A DNA stretch of 64,000 nucleotides from Amycolatopsis viridis (GCF_011758765.1 NZ_JAANOU010000001.1:2666001-2730000); one strand, 5' to 3'; positions 27,888 to 38,204 are shown, counted from the stretch's first letter. The notes: a model not told the origin generated them from the letters alone. A program made the numbers and translations.

Positions 27888-28949
27888 ATGAGCTCCAGGT
27901 TCGAGCAGCTCGCCGACGCGGTCCTCGCCGGGACCGCCGCCACGCCCGGGGACGCCCTCGCCGTGCTGCGGGCGCCGGACACCGACGTGCTGGCCGTCGT
28001 CGCCGCGGCGGGCAGGCTGCGCCGTGCGTACTTCGGGAACACGGTGAAGGTGAACTACCTGGTGAACCTGAAATCCGGGCTGTGCCCGGAGAACTGCACC
28101 TACTGCTCGCAGGCGCTGGGCTCCGCGGCGCCCATCCTCAAGTACTCCTGGCTGTCCACGGAGGAGGCGGTGAAGCAGGCCGGCGCCGGCATCAGCGGCG
28201 GCGCCGCCCGGGTGTGCCTGGTCGCCTCGGGGCGCGGACCGTCCGATCGCGACATCGACCGGGTCGCCTCGATGGTCGGCGCGCTCAAGGAGGAGCACCC
28301 CGGCGTGGAGGTGTGCGCCTGCCTCGGCCTGCTCGCCGACGGGCAGGCCGAGCGGCTGAGGACCGCCGGGGTGGACGCCTACAACCACAACATCAACACC
28401 GCCGAGAGCAACCACCACACCATCGTCCAGACCCACACCTACGCCGACCGGGTGGACACCGTCGAGAAGGCGAAACACGGCGGGCTCTCCCCGTGCTCGG
28501 GTCTCATCGCCGGTCTCGGCGAAACCGACGAGCAGCTCGTCGAGGGGTTGTTCGCGCTGAAGGACCTGGACGCGGACTCGATCCCGGTGAACTTCCTGAT
28601 GCCCTTCGACGGCACCCCGCTCGAGCACACCTGGGAGCTCACTCCGCTGCGCTGCCTGAAGATCCTCGCGATGGCGCGGTTCGTGTGCCCGGACAAGGAG
28701 ATCCGGATGGCCGGCGGCCGCGAGATGCACCTGCGGTCGCTGCAGCCGATGGCGCTGCACGTGGCCAATTCGCTCTTCCTCGGCGACTACCTCACCTCCG
28801 AGGGCCAGGCCGCCGAGGCCGACCTGGAGATGATCCGCGACAACGGTTTCGTCGTGCTGGGCTCGGACGCGGACCGGGCGCGCACCGAGCCCGCCGATCC
28901 GCGGATCCGGCGCCGCGGAGCCGGCACCGGTCTGGTCCCCAATGCCTGA
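27888..28949 (+). CDS. bioB: Biotin synthase
   Basis: BioB is a radical-SAM enzyme that inserts sulfur into dethiobiotin to make biotin. The 353-residue protein has the radical-SAM cluster motif C66-x3-C70-x2-C73 ([10 protein letters not shown]), and other conserved pieces such as [10 protein letters not shown] and the [13 protein letters not shown] region. An AGGAGTAGG signal precedes the ATG. It is first in a bioB-bioA-bioF operon and overlaps bioA by eight bases. Confidence 0.97.
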   Translation: MSSRFEQLADAVLAGTAATPGDALAVLRAPDTDVLAVVAAAGRLRRAYFGNTVKVNYLVNLKSGLCPENCTYCSQALGSAAPILKYSWLSTEEAVKQAGAGISGGAARVCLVASGRGPSDRDIDRVASMVGALKEEHPGVEVCACLGLLADGQAERLRTAGVDAYNHNINTAESNHHTIVQTHTYADRVDTVEKAKHGGLSPCSGLIAGLGETDEQLVEGLFALKDLDADSIPVNFLMPFDGTPLEHTWELTPLRCLKILAMARFVCPDKEIRMAGGREMHLRSLQPMALHVANSLFLGDYLTSEGQAAEADLEMIRDNGFVVLGSDADRARTEPADPRIRRRGAGTGLVPNA

Positions 28950-30213
28950 GCCGAGGTCGCCCGAGCAGCTCCTCGCCTTCGATCGCGCGCACCTGTGGCA
29001 CCCGTACACGTCGATGACCGATCCGGCGCCGGCCCGGCTGGTGACCGGCGCCGCCGGGAGCCGGATCACCCTCGACGGCGTCGGCGACGTGGTCGACGGG
29101 ATGGCGTCGTGGTGGTCGGCCATCCACGGCTACCGGCACCCGGCGCTCGACGACGCGGTGCGCCGCCAGCTCGGGCAGATGGCGCACGTGATGTTCGGCG
29201 GCCTCACCCACGAGCCCGCCGTCGAGCTGGCGTCCCGGCTGGTCGGCCTGATGCCCGCCGGGCTGGAGCACGTGTTCCTCGCCGACTCCGGATCGGTCGG
29301 CGTCGAGGTGGCGATGAAGATGGCGCTGCAATACCAGCGCGGCACCGGCCACCCGGAACGGACCCGCTTCCTCACCGTCCGCGGCGGTTACCACGGCGAC
29401 ACCTTCGACTGCATGAGCGTGTGCGACCCCCACGGCGGGATGCACACGATGTGGTCGGAAATCCTGCCGCAGCAGGTGTTCGGGGAGCGCCCGCCCCGGC
29501 ACGACGAGGACGTCGACGCGTGGGCCGCGGGTTTCCGCGCGCTCGCGGCGCAGCACGCCACCGGTCTCGCCGGGCTCATCGTGGAACCCCTGCTGCAGGG
29601 CGCCGGCGGCATGCACCCGTACCCCGCGCGGTGCCTGCCGGTGTTCCGCGAGGTCGCCGACGAGCACGGCCTGGTGCTGATCTTCGACGAGATCGCCACC
29701 GGTTTCGGCCGCACCGGCACCTTGTTCGCCGCCGAGGCCGGGAACGTCGTGCCGGACGTGCTGTGCGTCGGCAAGGCCCTCACCGGCGGCTACCTGTCGC
29801 TGGCCGCGACGGTGTGCACCCGCGAGGTCGCTCGTGGACTGTCCGCGAGCGACTCCGGCGTCCTCATGCACGGCCCGACGTTCATGGGCAACCCGCTGGC
29901 CTGCGCGGTCGCCTCGGCCAGTCTGGACCTGCTGTCCACAGGGGACTGGGCGGGCGATGTGCGCCGGATCAACGCGGGTTTGCAGGCGCTGTCCGCGATC
30001 GACGCCGCCGACGTGCGCGTCCTCGGCGCGGTCGGGGTGGTCCAGCTCGACCACCAGGTCGACGTCGTGAAGGCGACCGAGGCGGCGCTGGCCGAAGGCG
30101 TCTGGATCCGGCCGTTCCGCGACCTGATCTACACCATGCCGCCCTACGTGTGCACCGACGACGACATCGCCCGGATCTGCGCCGGGATCGCGGCCGCGGC
30201 GGCGGTCGCATGA
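28942..30213 (+). CDS. bioA: Adenosylmethionine-8-amino-7-oxononanoate aminotransferase
   Basis: BioA is a PLP enzyme that converts 7-keto-8-aminopelargonate to 7,8-diaminopelargonate with SAM as amino donor. The 423-residue protein begins with the typical HLWHPYTSM motif and has [22 protein letters not shown], and [13 protein letters not shown]. The PLP lysine is in [12 protein letters not shown]. It overlaps bioB upstream, and its stop overlaps the bioF start (ATGA). Confidence 0.97.
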   Translation: MPEPRSPEQLLAFDRAHLWHPYTSMTDPAPARLVTGAAGSRITLDGVGDVVDGMASWWSAIHGYRHPALDDAVRRQLGQMAHVMFGGLTHEPAVELASRLVGLMPAGLEHVFLADSGSVGVEVAMKMALQYQRGTGHPERTRFLTVRGGYHGDTFDCMSVCDPHGGMHTMWSEILPQQVFGERPPRHDEDVDAWAAGFRALAAQHATGLAGLIVEPLLQGAGGMHPYPARCLPVFREVADEHGLVLIFDEIATGFGRTGTLFAAEAGNVVPDVLCVGKALTGGYLSLAATVCTREVARGLSASDSGVLMHGPTFMGNPLACAVASASLDLLSTGDWAGDVRRINAGLQALSAIDAADVRVLGAVGVVQLDHQVDVVKATEAALAEGVWIRPFRDLIYTMPPYVCTDDDIARICAGIAAAAAVA

Positions 30214-31391
30214 GCACCTGGGCGGACTGGCTCGCCGCGCAGCGCACGGCGCGGGAGGCCGCCGGCCTGCAGCGCGTGCTCCGGCCGCGGGCAGCCGACG
30301 ACGACCTCATCGACCTGGCGAACAACGACTACCTGGGGTTGGGCGGCCATCCCGCCGTCCGCCGGTCGGCGGCCGATGCCGCACTCCGGTGGGGTGCCGG
30401 TGCGGGTGCCTCCCGTCTGGTGACCGGCACGACCACGCTGCACGCCGAGCTGGAGCGCGAACTGGCGGGGTTCACCGGCCGCGAGGCGGCGCTGGTGTTC
30501 TCGACCGGCTACCACGCCAACCTCTCCGCGGTGACCGCGCTCGCCGACCGGGACACCCTGATCGTCTCGGACGCCCACGTCCACGCGTCCCTGATCGACG
30601 CCGCCCGGCTGTCCCGCGCGGCGATCCGCGTGGTGGCCCACAACGACGTCGCCGCGGTCCGGGCGGAACTCGCCGCGGCCGGCGGCCGGCGGGCGCTCGT
30701 GCTGACCGAGTCGGTCTTCTCGGTTCTCGGCGACACCGCGCCGCTGGTGGAGCTCACCGAGGTGTGCGCCGCCCGCGACGCCCTCCTCGTCGTCGACGAG
30801 GCGCACGGGCTCGGCGTGCTCGGCGACGGCGGCCGGGGCGTGCTGCACCGCCTGGGCCTCCACGACCATCCGCACGTGGTCATGACCGCCACACTGTCCA
30901 AATCGCTCGGTGCCATGGGCGGCGCGGTCCTCGGTTCCGCCGCGCTGGTCGACCACCTCGTCAACCGGGCACGCCCGTTCATCTTCGACACCGCACTGGC
31001 GCCGGCCGCCGCGGCGGGAGCGCTGGCGGCGCTGCGCGTCCTGCGCGGCGCGCCCGACCTGCCGGCCCGCATCCACGAGCGTGGTGCCGAGCTGGCCGGC
31101 CGTCTCGGGGTGCCCCGCTCGGCGGGCGCGGTGCTGTCGGTGCCGATGCCGTCGCCGCGGCGGGCGGTCGCCGCCCAGGCGGAGGCTCTTGCGGCGGGCG
31201 TGCGGGTCGGTTGTTTCCGGCCGCCGTCGGTACCCGACGGCATCTCCCGGCTGCGGATCACCACCCACGTCGGACTCGACGAGGCGCGCTGGGCGCGCGC
31301 CATCGAGGTCCTGGCCCGGGTGATCGCGGATCGCGCGGAACCGGCGCCGTGGGGCGCACGGGGTGGCCAAATAACCGGCTACCAACAGTAG
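30210..31391 (+). CDS. bioF: 8-amino-7-oxononanoate synthase
   Basis: BioF condenses pimeloyl-thioester with alanine to make 7-keto-8-aminopelargonate, the first step of biotin ring assembly. The 393-residue protein shows [13 protein letters not shown], the [10 protein letters not shown] region, [17 protein letters not shown], and the PLP lysine in [13 protein letters not shown]. The ATG overlaps the bioA stop by four bases. It ends the visible biotin operon. A bioD gene (dethiobiotin synthase) is not adjacent. Confidence 0.96.
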   Translation: MSTWADWLAAQRTAREAAGLQRVLRPRAADDDLIDLANNDYLGLGGHPAVRRSAADAALRWGAGAGASRLVTGTTTLHAELERELAGFTGREAALVFSTGYHANLSAVTALADRDTLIVSDAHVHASLIDAARLSRAAIRVVAHNDVAAVRAELAAAGGRRALVLTESVFSVLGDTAPLVELTEVCAARDALLVVDEAHGLGVLGDGGRGVLHRLGLHDHPHVVMTATLSKSLGAMGGAVLGSAALVDHLVNRARPFIFDTALAPAAAAGALAALRVLRGAPDLPARIHERGAELAGRLGVPRSAGAVLSVPMPSPRRAVAAQAEALAAGVRVGCFRPPSVPDGISRLRITTHVGLDEARWARAIEVLARVIADRAEPAPWGARGGQITGYQQ

Positions 31392-31619
31392 TTGTGTGCG
31401 CCTGAGCAACGGGAGCCGTCCGGCACCTCGACAGCCCCGAACGGGGGGCCGGGAACGCCGGGAATGCCGTGGAGTGGCGTGTAACGCCGCTCCGAATACC
31501 ACCGACTCCAGGGCAGACGTAGCCCCAGACGGGGTGCGCCGAGCAAGAGGCACGGTTACTGACCGTAATCGTCGGCGTGGTCGGGGCGCCGGCACCAGCC
31601 GGACGTCGCGGGAGGTCGG
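31392..31619 (+). promoter_or_regulatory. Promoter region of the polysaccharide locus
   Basis: The 228-bp gap contains ACGGT-TACTG-ACCGT (31552-31566). The stretch CGGTTACT-GAC-CGTAA (31553-31568) reappears in a shorter form upstream of the gene at 35101. No ORF is supported. Confidence 0.4.
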
Positions 31620-33134
31620 ATGGAAGAGCCGGTGCGGAAGCCCACGCCGCTGGGGGAAGCGCTCGTGGGCTCCGAGACGCCAGCGCCCGCCCGGCTGCAC
31701 GCTGTCGGCCCCGCGGACAAGGCCACCCCGCGCGCCGCGGCCCAGCCCTGGGAGATCCGGTACCGCGCCGCCGTCATCGCCGGTGACGTGGTCGTCACCC
31801 TGGTGGTCGTCGTCGCCGGTGCCCTGCTCATCCTGGACCTCACCGGGCGCCCCTACTTCCTGCACGCCACCGGCACCGCCGGCGCGATCCTGTGCGCGCT
31901 GCCGCTCAACCGCGCGTGGAGTCAGCACGTGCTCGGCGAGGGCACCGAGGAGTTCCGCCGCCTGGGCCGCAGCCTGCTGGTCGCCGGGGTGGTCGTCGCG
32001 CTGGCCGGTCTGCTGTTCGGCGCCCTGGACGTGCAGCCGTGGGTCTTCTACGCGGTGCCGGCCGTCGCCGTGCTCGCGTTCCCGCTGCGGTACGGGCTGC
32101 GGCAGGTGCTGCACCGCGCCCGCCGCGCGGGGGAGTGCATGCACCCGGTGGTGGCGGCCGGTTCCCCGGAGACGCTGCGGGACCTCATCGACCGGACCCG
32201 CAGCGAGACCCACGTCGGCTGGCAGGTGTCGGCGGTGTGCACCGCGACCGGGCAGGGCGAGCACGGCACCGGGGAGATCGGCGGCATCGCCGTGGCGGGC
32301 CGGCTCGACGACCTCGCCGACCAGGTACGCCGCGGCGGGTACCGCGTCGTGGCGGTCACCTCCGATCCGCAGTGGACACCGCAGCGCCTCCAGCAACTGG
32401 CCTGGGACCTCGAGGGCACCGGCGCGGAGCTGGTCGTGGCGCCGGTGCTGATGGAGATCGCCGGCCCGCGGCTCAACGTCTCGGGTGTGCTGGGCATGCC
32501 GCTGCTGCGGGTGTCCGCGCCGACGTTCACCGGCGGGCGGCGCGTGGTGAAGGACGTGGCCGACCGGCTGGGCGCCGCGGCGCTGATCCTCCTCACCGGG
32601 CCGCTGCTGCTCGGCATCGCGGCGCTGATCAAGCTCAACGACCGCGGACCGGTGTTCTACCGGCAGCTGCGCGTGGGCCGCGACGGCCGCACCTTCACGA
32701 TGATCAAGTTCCGCACCATGGTCCTGGACGCCGACCGGCTGCGCAGCGGGCTGCTGGCCGACAACGAGGGTTCCGGACCGCTGTTCAAGCTGCGCCGCGA
32801 CCCGCGGGTCACCCGGGTCGGTGCGGTGCTGCGCCGGTACTCGCTCGACGAGCTGCCGCAGCTGTTCAACGTCCTGGGCGGCACCATGTCGCTCGTCGGG
32901 CCGCGCCCGCCGCTGCCGGCCGAGACCGCGAACTACGAGCGCGCCGCGCGCCGCAAACTGCTCGTCAAACCCGGCATGACGGGCCTGTGGCAGGTCAGCG
33001 GCCGCAGCGACCTGTCGTGGGAGGAAAGTGTCCGGCTCGACCTGCGGTACGTGGAGGACTGGTCGCTGGCCCTGGACTTGGCGATCCTGTGGAAGACCCT
33101 GCGAGCCGTCGCCGGAGGCCGCGGCGCCTACTGA
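31620..33134 (+). CDS. Polyprenyl-phosphate sugar-1-phosphate transferase (WbaP/WcaJ-like)
   Basis: Enzymes of this family start polysaccharide synthesis by moving a sugar-1-phosphate from its nucleotide to undecaprenyl phosphate at the membrane. The 504-residue protein has a short cytoplasmic N-terminus, four or five membrane helices up to about residue 165, a central CoA-binding-like domain, another hydrophobic segment near 318-345, and the catalytic domain with GPVFYRQLRVGRDG, FTMIKFRTM, DELPQLFNVLGGTMSLVGPRP and KPGMTGLWQVSGRS. GGGAGGTCGG precedes the ATG. It is the first gene of the polysaccharide locus and likely sets the first sugar. Confidence 0.93.
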   Translation: MEEPVRKPTPLGEALVGSETPAPARLHAVGPADKATPRAAAQPWEIRYRAAVIAGDVVVTLVVVVAGALLILDLTGRPYFLHATGTAGAILCALPLNRAWSQHVLGEGTEEFRRLGRSLLVAGVVVALAGLLFGALDVQPWVFYAVPAVAVLAFPLRYGLRQVLHRARRAGECMHPVVAAGSPETLRDLIDRTRSETHVGWQVSAVCTATGQGEHGTGEIGGIAVAGRLDDLADQVRRGGYRVVAVTSDPQWTPQRLQQLAWDLEGTGAELVVAPVLMEIAGPRLNVSGVLGMPLLRVSAPTFTGGRRVVKDVADRLGAAALILLTGPLLLGIAALIKLNDRGPVFYRQLRVGRDGRTFTMIKFRTMVLDADRLRSGLLADNEGSGPLFKLRRDPRVTRVGAVLRRYSLDELPQLFNVLGGTMSLVGPRPPLPAETANYERAARRKLLVKPGMTGLWQVSGRSDLSWEESVRLDLRYVEDWSLALDLAILWKTLRAVAGGRGAY

Positions 33135-33159
33135 CCGCGGTTCTGGCACGCTTCGGGAG

Positions 33160-33816
33160 GTGCAGGCAGTTTCCTTCCCCGATCTCCGTTCGGTCGCGCT
33201 GCTCGGCGCCCACTGCGACGATGTCGCCATCGGCGCCGGCGGCTCCTTGCTCACCCTGTGCGCGCACCGCCCCGGCCTCGAGGTGCACGCCCTGGTCCTG
33301 TCCGGCGGCGGCACCGCCCGCGCCGCCGAGGAACACGCGGCGCTGACCGAGTTCTGCGCCCCGGCCCGCGTCACGCTGACCGTCCTGGACCTGCCGGACG
33401 GCCGGATGCCCGCGCACTGGGACGCGGTCAAGGACGCGGTCACCGCGCTGCGCGGCCGCGTCACGCCGGACCTGGTGTTCGCGCCGCAGCCCGGCGACCG
33501 GCACCAGGACCACCGGCTGCTCGCCGAGATCGTGCCCACCGTGTTCCGCGACCAGCCGGTGCTCGGCTACGAGATCCTCAAGTGGGACGGCGACCTCGGC
33601 CGGCCGTCGGTGTACCAGCCGCTGACCGACGAGGTCGCCGAGGCGAAGGCCGACCTGCTGGCCAAGCACTACCCGTCGCAGCACGGCCGGGACTGGTACA
33701 CCCGCGACGCGTTCCTCGGCCTGGCCCGGCTGCGCGGGGTGCAGCAGCACACCCGCTACGCGGAGGCGTTCTACGTGGACAAACTGGCGCTGGCGCTGGG
33801 GACGGGGGAGCGGTGA
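33160..33816 (+). CDS. PIG-L/LmbE family deacetylase
   Basis: PIG-L proteins are zinc enzymes that remove N-acetyl groups from sugars. This 218-residue protein has the first zinc motif as GAHCDDVAIGAGG (H18, D20/D21; Cys replaces the usual Pro) and the second as H115-Q-D-H118. No other start is available between the preceding stop and the GTG at 33160. GGGAG lies directly against that GTG, unusually close. Its stop overlaps the GTG of the next gene. It probably deacetylates an amino sugar or sugar precursor for the polysaccharide. Confidence 0.87.
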   Translation: MQAVSFPDLRSVALLGAHCDDVAIGAGGSLLTLCAHRPGLEVHALVLSGGGTARAAEEHAALTEFCAPARVTLTVLDLPDGRMPAHWDAVKDAVTALRGRVTPDLVFAPQPGDRHQDHRLLAEIVPTVFRDQPVLGYEILKWDGDLGRPSVYQPLTDEVAEAKADLLAKHYPSQHGRDWYTRDAFLGLARLRGVQQHTRYAEAFYVDKLALALGTGER

Positions 33817-34886
33817 CGACCTGCCGTGCATGCGGTGCGACCGACGGGGAGATCGTGCTCGACCTGGGCGAGCAGCCCCCGTGCGACCTGTTCCCGCCGG
33901 CCGCCGACCCGGGTCCGGACCCGGTGTGGCCGCTGCGGATGTGGATGTGCGCGCGGTGTGCGCTGGCCCAGCTCGTGGAGGATCCCGGTACCGCGGAGGA
34001 GCCGGCCGGTGTGGAACCGAAAGCGCTGACCGACCAGGCCGCCGACGCGGTCGGACGGCTGGTGCGCGCCGGGATCGCGCGTCCCGGGGCGACCGTCGCC
34101 GAGTTCGGCAGCCCGCACGGCGGCTCGTGGCTGCCGTTGCTGCGGGATGCCGGGATGCGCGAGACGGCCGGGGACGAGCCCGCGGACGTCGTGGTGGACT
34201 CCTTCGGGCTGATGCACGAACCGGACCAGCGGGCGGCGATGGCGCGCCGCGCGGCCCGGCTCGCGCCCGGCGGCGCCCTGCTGATGCAGTTCCACTCGCT
34301 GGCCGCGATCGTGGCGGGGGGACAGTGGAACGCCTTGCGGCACGGGCACTTCGCCTACTACTCGGCACCCGCGGCGATCACGCTCGCCGCCTCGGCCGGA
34401 CTGCACCCCGGCCGGAGCTGGGCCTTCGACCTCTACGGCGGCACGGTCCTGCTGGAACTGCGCCGCGACGCGGAGCCGGACGAGACGACCACCGCACTGG
34501 TCGCGGCCGAGCGGGCTGCGGGGGTCACGCAGATCCCGGTCGTCGCCGGGCTGGGCCGGGCGGTGGACGCGGGCTGCGACCGGGTGGTGACGCGGCTGCG
34601 GGAGCTCGCGGGGCGCCGGGTCGTCGGTTACGGTGCCGCGTCCCGCGCGGTGGTACTGCTGCGGCGTGCCCGGATCGATGTCGATCTGCTGCCGGAGATC
34701 GCGGACGTGTCCCCGGCGAAGCAGGGCCGGCGAATGCCCGGCACCCGGATTCCGGTGGTCTCGACCGACGCCCTCACCCACCCGATCCCGCAGGCCGTCC
34801 TGCTGTTCGTCCCTGATCTCGAGCCCGAGGTGCGCGCGGCCTTCCCGCAGCTCGACGGGGACCACTGCGAGTGGATTCCCGGCTGA
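33813..34886 (+). CDS. C-methyltransferase-like protein, SAM site altered
   Basis: The 357-residue protein has the layout of deoxysugar C-methyltransferases (TylC3/NovU type): an N-terminal zinc domain with C4, C7, C46 and C49, a central Rossmann domain, and a C-terminal domain with VVGYGAASRAVVLL. Compared with the homologue at 35101, the SAM motif is weak (VAEFGSPHGGSW instead of E-x-A-S-N-D-G), the acidic loop is short, and the catalytic segment reads RHGHFAYYS rather than YHEHFQYYT. It may have lost methyl transfer or bind a different cofactor state. GTGA overlap with the deacetylase suggests tight coupling. Confidence 0.8.
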   Translation: MTTCRACGATDGEIVLDLGEQPPCDLFPPAADPGPDPVWPLRMWMCARCALAQLVEDPGTAEEPAGVEPKALTDQAADAVGRLVRAGIARPGATVAEFGSPHGGSWLPLLRDAGMRETAGDEPADVVVDSFGLMHEPDQRAAMARRAARLAPGGALLMQFHSLAAIVAGGQWNALRHGHFAYYSAPAAITLAASAGLHPGRSWAFDLYGGTVLLELRRDAEPDETTTALVAAERAAGVTQIPVVAGLGRAVDAGCDRVVTRLRELAGRRVVGYGAASRAVVLLRRARIDVDLLPEIADVSPAKQGRRMPGTRIPVVSTDALTHPIPQAVLLFVPDLEPEVRAAFPQLDGDHCEWIPG

Positions 34887-35100
34887 GCCGCGCGGGGGTG
34901 AAATGATCGAATAGAGCAATTCATCTGATGTTGGTTAATCACTGTCCGGCGGGGAATTACAGAGAGTGTGCTGATTCACTCGATCGGCGGCAACCGACCA
35001 CCCGGTTACTCGTAACGCCTCCCCCCGTGATCCCTATAGTCACGTTGGTGAAGCCCCGCTCCAGGACGGGGTGACGTGACCACACGGGAGTAGCCGACAC
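34887..35100 (+). promoter_or_regulatory. Internal promoter region of the polysaccharide locus
   Basis: This AT-richer 214-bp gap holds CTATAGT (-10-like TATAGT, 35035-35040) and the palindrome GTTAC-TC-GTAAC (35005-35016). The stretch CGGTTACT-CGTAACG (35003-35017) resembles the element before the first gene of the locus. A second transcription unit likely starts here. Confidence 0.5.
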
Positions 35101-36375
35101 ATGCCAGCCGAGCCGCTGTCCTGCCGCCTGTGCGGTGCGCCTGGCCTGTGCAGTGTTGTCGATCTCGGCGCGAGCCCGCCGTGCGAGTCGTTCCTCGCCC
35201 CCCAGGATCTCGACGCGCCCGAACCGGCCTATCCGCTGCACCTGCGGATTTGCCCGGCGTGCCTGCTGGTCCAGCTGCCGCCCCTGATCGATCCCGTGGA
35301 AACGTTTACCGAATACGCCTATTTTTCGTCCTTTTCCCACTCCTGGCTGGCGCACGCGGCCGAATTCGTCGGCACTGCCGCCGCCCGGCTCGGTCTGGGC
35401 CCGGACTCGTTCGTCGTCGAGGTCGCCAGCAACGACGGCTACCTGCTGCGCAACGTCGTCGCCCGCGGCGTGCGCTGCCTGGGGATCGAACCGTCGGTGA
35501 ACGTGGGTGAGGCGGCGCGCGCGGCCGGGGTGCCGACGCTGACCGCCTTCCTGTCCGCGGAGACCGGCGCTGCGGTCCGTGCCGAGCACGGGCCCGCGGA
35601 CCTGGTGGTGGCGAACAACGTCTACGCGCACATCCCGGACATCCTCGGGTTCACCCAGGGGCTGCGCGCCCTGGTGGCCGACGACGGCTGGGTCTCCATC
35701 GAGGTGCAGCACCTGCTCCGCCTCGTCGAGCTGACGCAGTACGACACGATCTACCACGAGCACTTCCAGTACTACACGCTCGCCACGGCGCAACGGGCCC
35801 TGGCGACGGCCGGGCTGGCCGTGACCGATGTCGAGCTGCTGGACACCCACGGCGGTTCGCTGCGCGTGTGGGCCCGCCCGGCGGAGGCCGCCGGCGAACC
35901 GGGTCCGCGGGTGGCCGAGGTGCTGGCCCGGGAGCGCGCCGCCGGGCTGCACGACCTGTCCGGTTACCACGGTTTCGCGCACCGCGTCGGCGAGATCCGC
36001 CTGGCCCTGCTGGAGTTCCTGATCGGCGCGAAGCGCCGCGGCGAACGGGTGGTCGGCTACGGTGCGCCCGGCAAGGGCAACACCCTGCTCAACCACTGCG
36101 GGATACGGCCGGACCTGCTCGAGTACACGGTGGACCGCAACCCGTACAAGCATGGCCGGTTCACCCCGGGCACCCGCATCCCCATCCTGGAGCCGGAGCG
36201 GATCGCCGCCGATCGCCCGGACTACGTGCTCGTGCTGCCCTGGAACCTGCGGGCCGAGCTGACCGAGCAGCTGCGGTACGTGGCCGAGTGGGGCGGCCGC
36301 CTCGTCTTCGCGATCCCCGAGCTGGAGATCGTCTCCCTGGAACTCCCCGTGCCGCTGGCTGTCGAGGTGAACTGA
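35101..36375 (+). CDS. Sugar C-methyltransferase, class I SAM
   Basis: This enzyme resembles TylC3 and TcaB9, which add a branch methyl to a dTDP-keto sugar. The 424-residue protein has zinc cysteines C8, C11, C51 and C54 (LCGAP and CPACLLVQLP), the SAM motif VVEVASNDGYLLRN, the catalytic segment TIYHEHFQYYT at about 216-226, and a C-terminal domain with GYGAPGKGNTLLNHCG. All expected motifs are intact, unlike the shorter homologue at 33813. GGGAGTAG lies before the ATG, and the stop is immediately followed by the nucleotidyltransferase start. Together with the next two genes it suggests a methyl-branched nucleotide sugar. Confidence 0.9.
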   Translation: MPAEPLSCRLCGAPGLCSVVDLGASPPCESFLAPQDLDAPEPAYPLHLRICPACLLVQLPPLIDPVETFTEYAYFSSFSHSWLAHAAEFVGTAAARLGLGPDSFVVEVASNDGYLLRNVVARGVRCLGIEPSVNVGEAARAAGVPTLTAFLSAETGAAVRAEHGPADLVVANNVYAHIPDILGFTQGLRALVADDGWVSIEVQHLLRLVELTQYDTIYHEHFQYYTLATAQRALATAGLAVTDVELLDTHGGSLRVWARPAEAAGEPGPRVAEVLARERAAGLHDLSGYHGFAHRVGEIRLALLEFLIGAKRRGERVVGYGAPGKGNTLLNHCGIRPDLLEYTVDRNPYKHGRFTPGTRIPILEPERIAADRPDYVLVLPWNLRAELTEQLRYVAEWGGRLVFAIPELEIVSLELPVPLAVEVN

Positions 36376-37179
36376 ATGAAGGTGGTGCTGTTCTGCGGTG
36401 GCTACGGCATGCGCATGCGCAACGGGCCCGCGGACGACGTCCCGAAGCCGATGCAGCTGGTCGGCCCGCGGCCGCTGCTGTGGCACGTGATGCGCTACTA
36501 CGCGCACTTCGGGCACACCGAGTTCATCCTGTGCCTGGGCTACGGCGCCCGGCACATCAAGGACTTCTTCCTCACCTACACCGAGACCGCGTCCAACGAC
36601 TTCGTGCTGCGCGACGGGCGGGTGGAGCTGCTGTCCACCGACATCAGCGACTGGTCGATCACCTTCGTGCACACCGGCATCGAGTCGCCGATCGGTGAGC
36701 GGCTGCGCCGGGTCCGGGAGCACGTCGCGGGCGAGGAGATGTTCCTCGCGAACTACGCCGACGTGCTCACCGACGCCCCGCTCGACGTGATGGTCGCCAA
36801 CCTGGCGGAGTCCGATGCGGGCGCGTCGATGATGGTGGTGCCGCCGCAGTCGTCGTTCCACTGCGTGGAGTTCCGCGACGGCTCCAACCGGGTCGCCGGG
36901 ATCAGCTCGGCGAGCCGGCTGCCGCTGTGGGAGAACGCCGGCTACTTCGTGCTGCGGCAGGAGATCTTCGACCACATCCCGGAAAACGGCGACCTGGTCG
37001 AGGACGGCTGCGCGGCACTGGCCGAAAAGGACCGGCTCATCGCCTACCCCTACCGCGGGTTCTGGCAGCCGGCCGACACGTTCAAGGAACGGGCCGCGCT
37101 CGACGCGGCCTACGAAAGCGGCGCGCGGCCCTGGATGCTGTGGGAGCAGCCGTCCGCGATCCCGGCGGGGGTGCGGTGA
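36376..37179 (+). CDS. Sugar-1-phosphate nucleotidyltransferase, RfbF-like
   Basis: The 267-residue protein resembles glucose-1-phosphate cytidylyltransferase (RfbF): [12 protein letters not shown] carries the nucleotide-binding signature, followed by [22 protein letters not shown], the NDFVLRDG segment and [11 protein letters not shown] with the metal-binding Asp. It would activate a hexose-1-phosphate with CTP or another NTP in the cytoplasm. Its stop overlaps the next ATG by one base, so nucleotidyltransferase and epimerase are coupled. The exact sugar and nucleotide are not determined. Confidence 0.88.
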   Translation: MKVVLFCGGYGMRMRNGPADDVPKPMQLVGPRPLLWHVMRYYAHFGHTEFILCLGYGARHIKDFFLTYTETASNDFVLRDGRVELLSTDISDWSITFVHTGIESPIGERLRRVREHVAGEEMFLANYADVLTDAPLDVMVANLAESDAGASMMVVPPQSSFHCVEFRDGSNRVAGISSASRLPLWENAGYFVLRQEIFDHIPENGDLVEDGCAALAEKDRLIAYPYRGFWQPADTFKERAALDAAYESGARPWMLWEQPSAIPAGVR

Positions 37180-38204
37180 TGCGCGTCCTGCTGACCGGGC
37201 ACCAGGGATACCTGGGATCGGTGATGGCGCCGGTCCTGCGCGCGGCCGGCCACGAGGTGCTCGGCCTCGACTCCGGCCTGTTCGCCGCGTGCGTGCTCGG
37301 TCCGCCGCCCGACGACCCGCCGGGCGAGCCGGTCGACCTGCGGGACGTCCCCGCCGCCCGGCTGTCCGGGGTGGACGCGGTGATCCACCTGGCGGCGCTG
37401 TCCAACGACCCGCTCGGCGCGCTAGCGCCGGAACTGACCTACGAGATCAACCACACGGCGTCGGTGCAGCTGGCGAAACTCGCCAAGGACGCCGGTGTGC
37501 GCCGGTTCCTCTACGCCTCGACCTGCTCGGTCTACGGCGCGGCGGGGGACGACCTGGTGACCGAGGACGCGCCGCTGCGCCCGGTCACCCCGTACGCGGA
37601 GTCGAAGGTGCGGGTCGAGGACGACCTGCACGACCTGGCCGACTCCGGGTTCAGCCCGGTGTACCTGCGCAACGCGACGGCCTTCGGGTTCTCGCCGCGG
37701 CTGCGCGCCGACATCGTGCTGAACAACCTGGTGGGCCACGCCGTGCTCACCGGGCAGGTGCGGGTGCTCTCCGACGGCACGCCCTGGCGGCCGCTGGTGC
37801 ACGCGCACGACATCGCCACCGCCTTCGCGGCGGCGCTCACCGCCCCCACCGAGGCGGTGCACGACCGGGCGTTCAACGTGGGCACCGAGGTCAACAACCT
37901 GACGGTGCGCCAGATCGCCGAGTCCGTGGTCAGCGCGGTGCCGGGCTCGCAGCTGCTGATCACCGGCGAGGCCGGTCCCGACCCGCGCTCCTACCGGGTG
38001 GACTTCTCCCGGATCCGGCAGGCGCTCCCCGGATACCGGGCGGAGTGGACGGTGGACGCCGGCGCGCGTGAACTGGCCGGGCACTACACCCGCCACGGCC
38101 TCACCCGGGACGCCTTCGCGCAGCGCTACACCCGGCTGGCGTGGCTGAAGGCCGAACAGGCCCGCGGCGCACTGGCCGCCGACCTGCGAAGACAACCGAC
38201 CTGA
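37179..38204 (+). CDS. NAD-dependent epimerase/dehydratase
   Basis: This is an extended short-chain dehydrogenase of 341 residues. The NAD-binding motif is TGHQGYLG (residues 6-13), and the active-site pair is Y139-x3-K143 (YAESK) with the upstream Ser/Thr in YASTCSVYG. The C-terminal half ([28 protein letters not shown]) is typical of nucleotide-sugar epimerases and dehydratases. It probably reshapes the nucleotide sugar made by the preceding enzyme and methylated by the C-methyltransferase. Confidence 0.9.
   Translation: MRVLLTGHQGYLGSVMAPVLRAAGHEVLGLDSGLFAACVLGPPPDDPPGEPVDLRDVPAARLSGVDAVIHLAALSNDPLGALAPELTYEINHTASVQLAKLAKDAGVRRFLYASTCSVYGAAGDDLVTEDAPLRPVTPYAESKVRVEDDLHDLADSGFSPVYLRNATAFGFSPRLRADIVLNNLVGHAVLTGQVRVLSDGTPWRPLVHAHDIATAFAAALTAPTEAVHDRAFNVGTEVNNLTVRQIAESVVSAVPGSQLLITGEAGPDPRSYRVDFSRIRQALPGYRAEWTVDAGARELAGHYTRHGLTRDAFAQRYTRLAWLKAEQARGALAADLRRQPT

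Noticed and set aside
30144-33539. 1131-codon minus-strand frame across bioF and the sugar transferase
   Set aside because: The plus strand carries intact bioF, sugar transferase and deacetylase genes. The antisense product is low-complexity shadow sequence.
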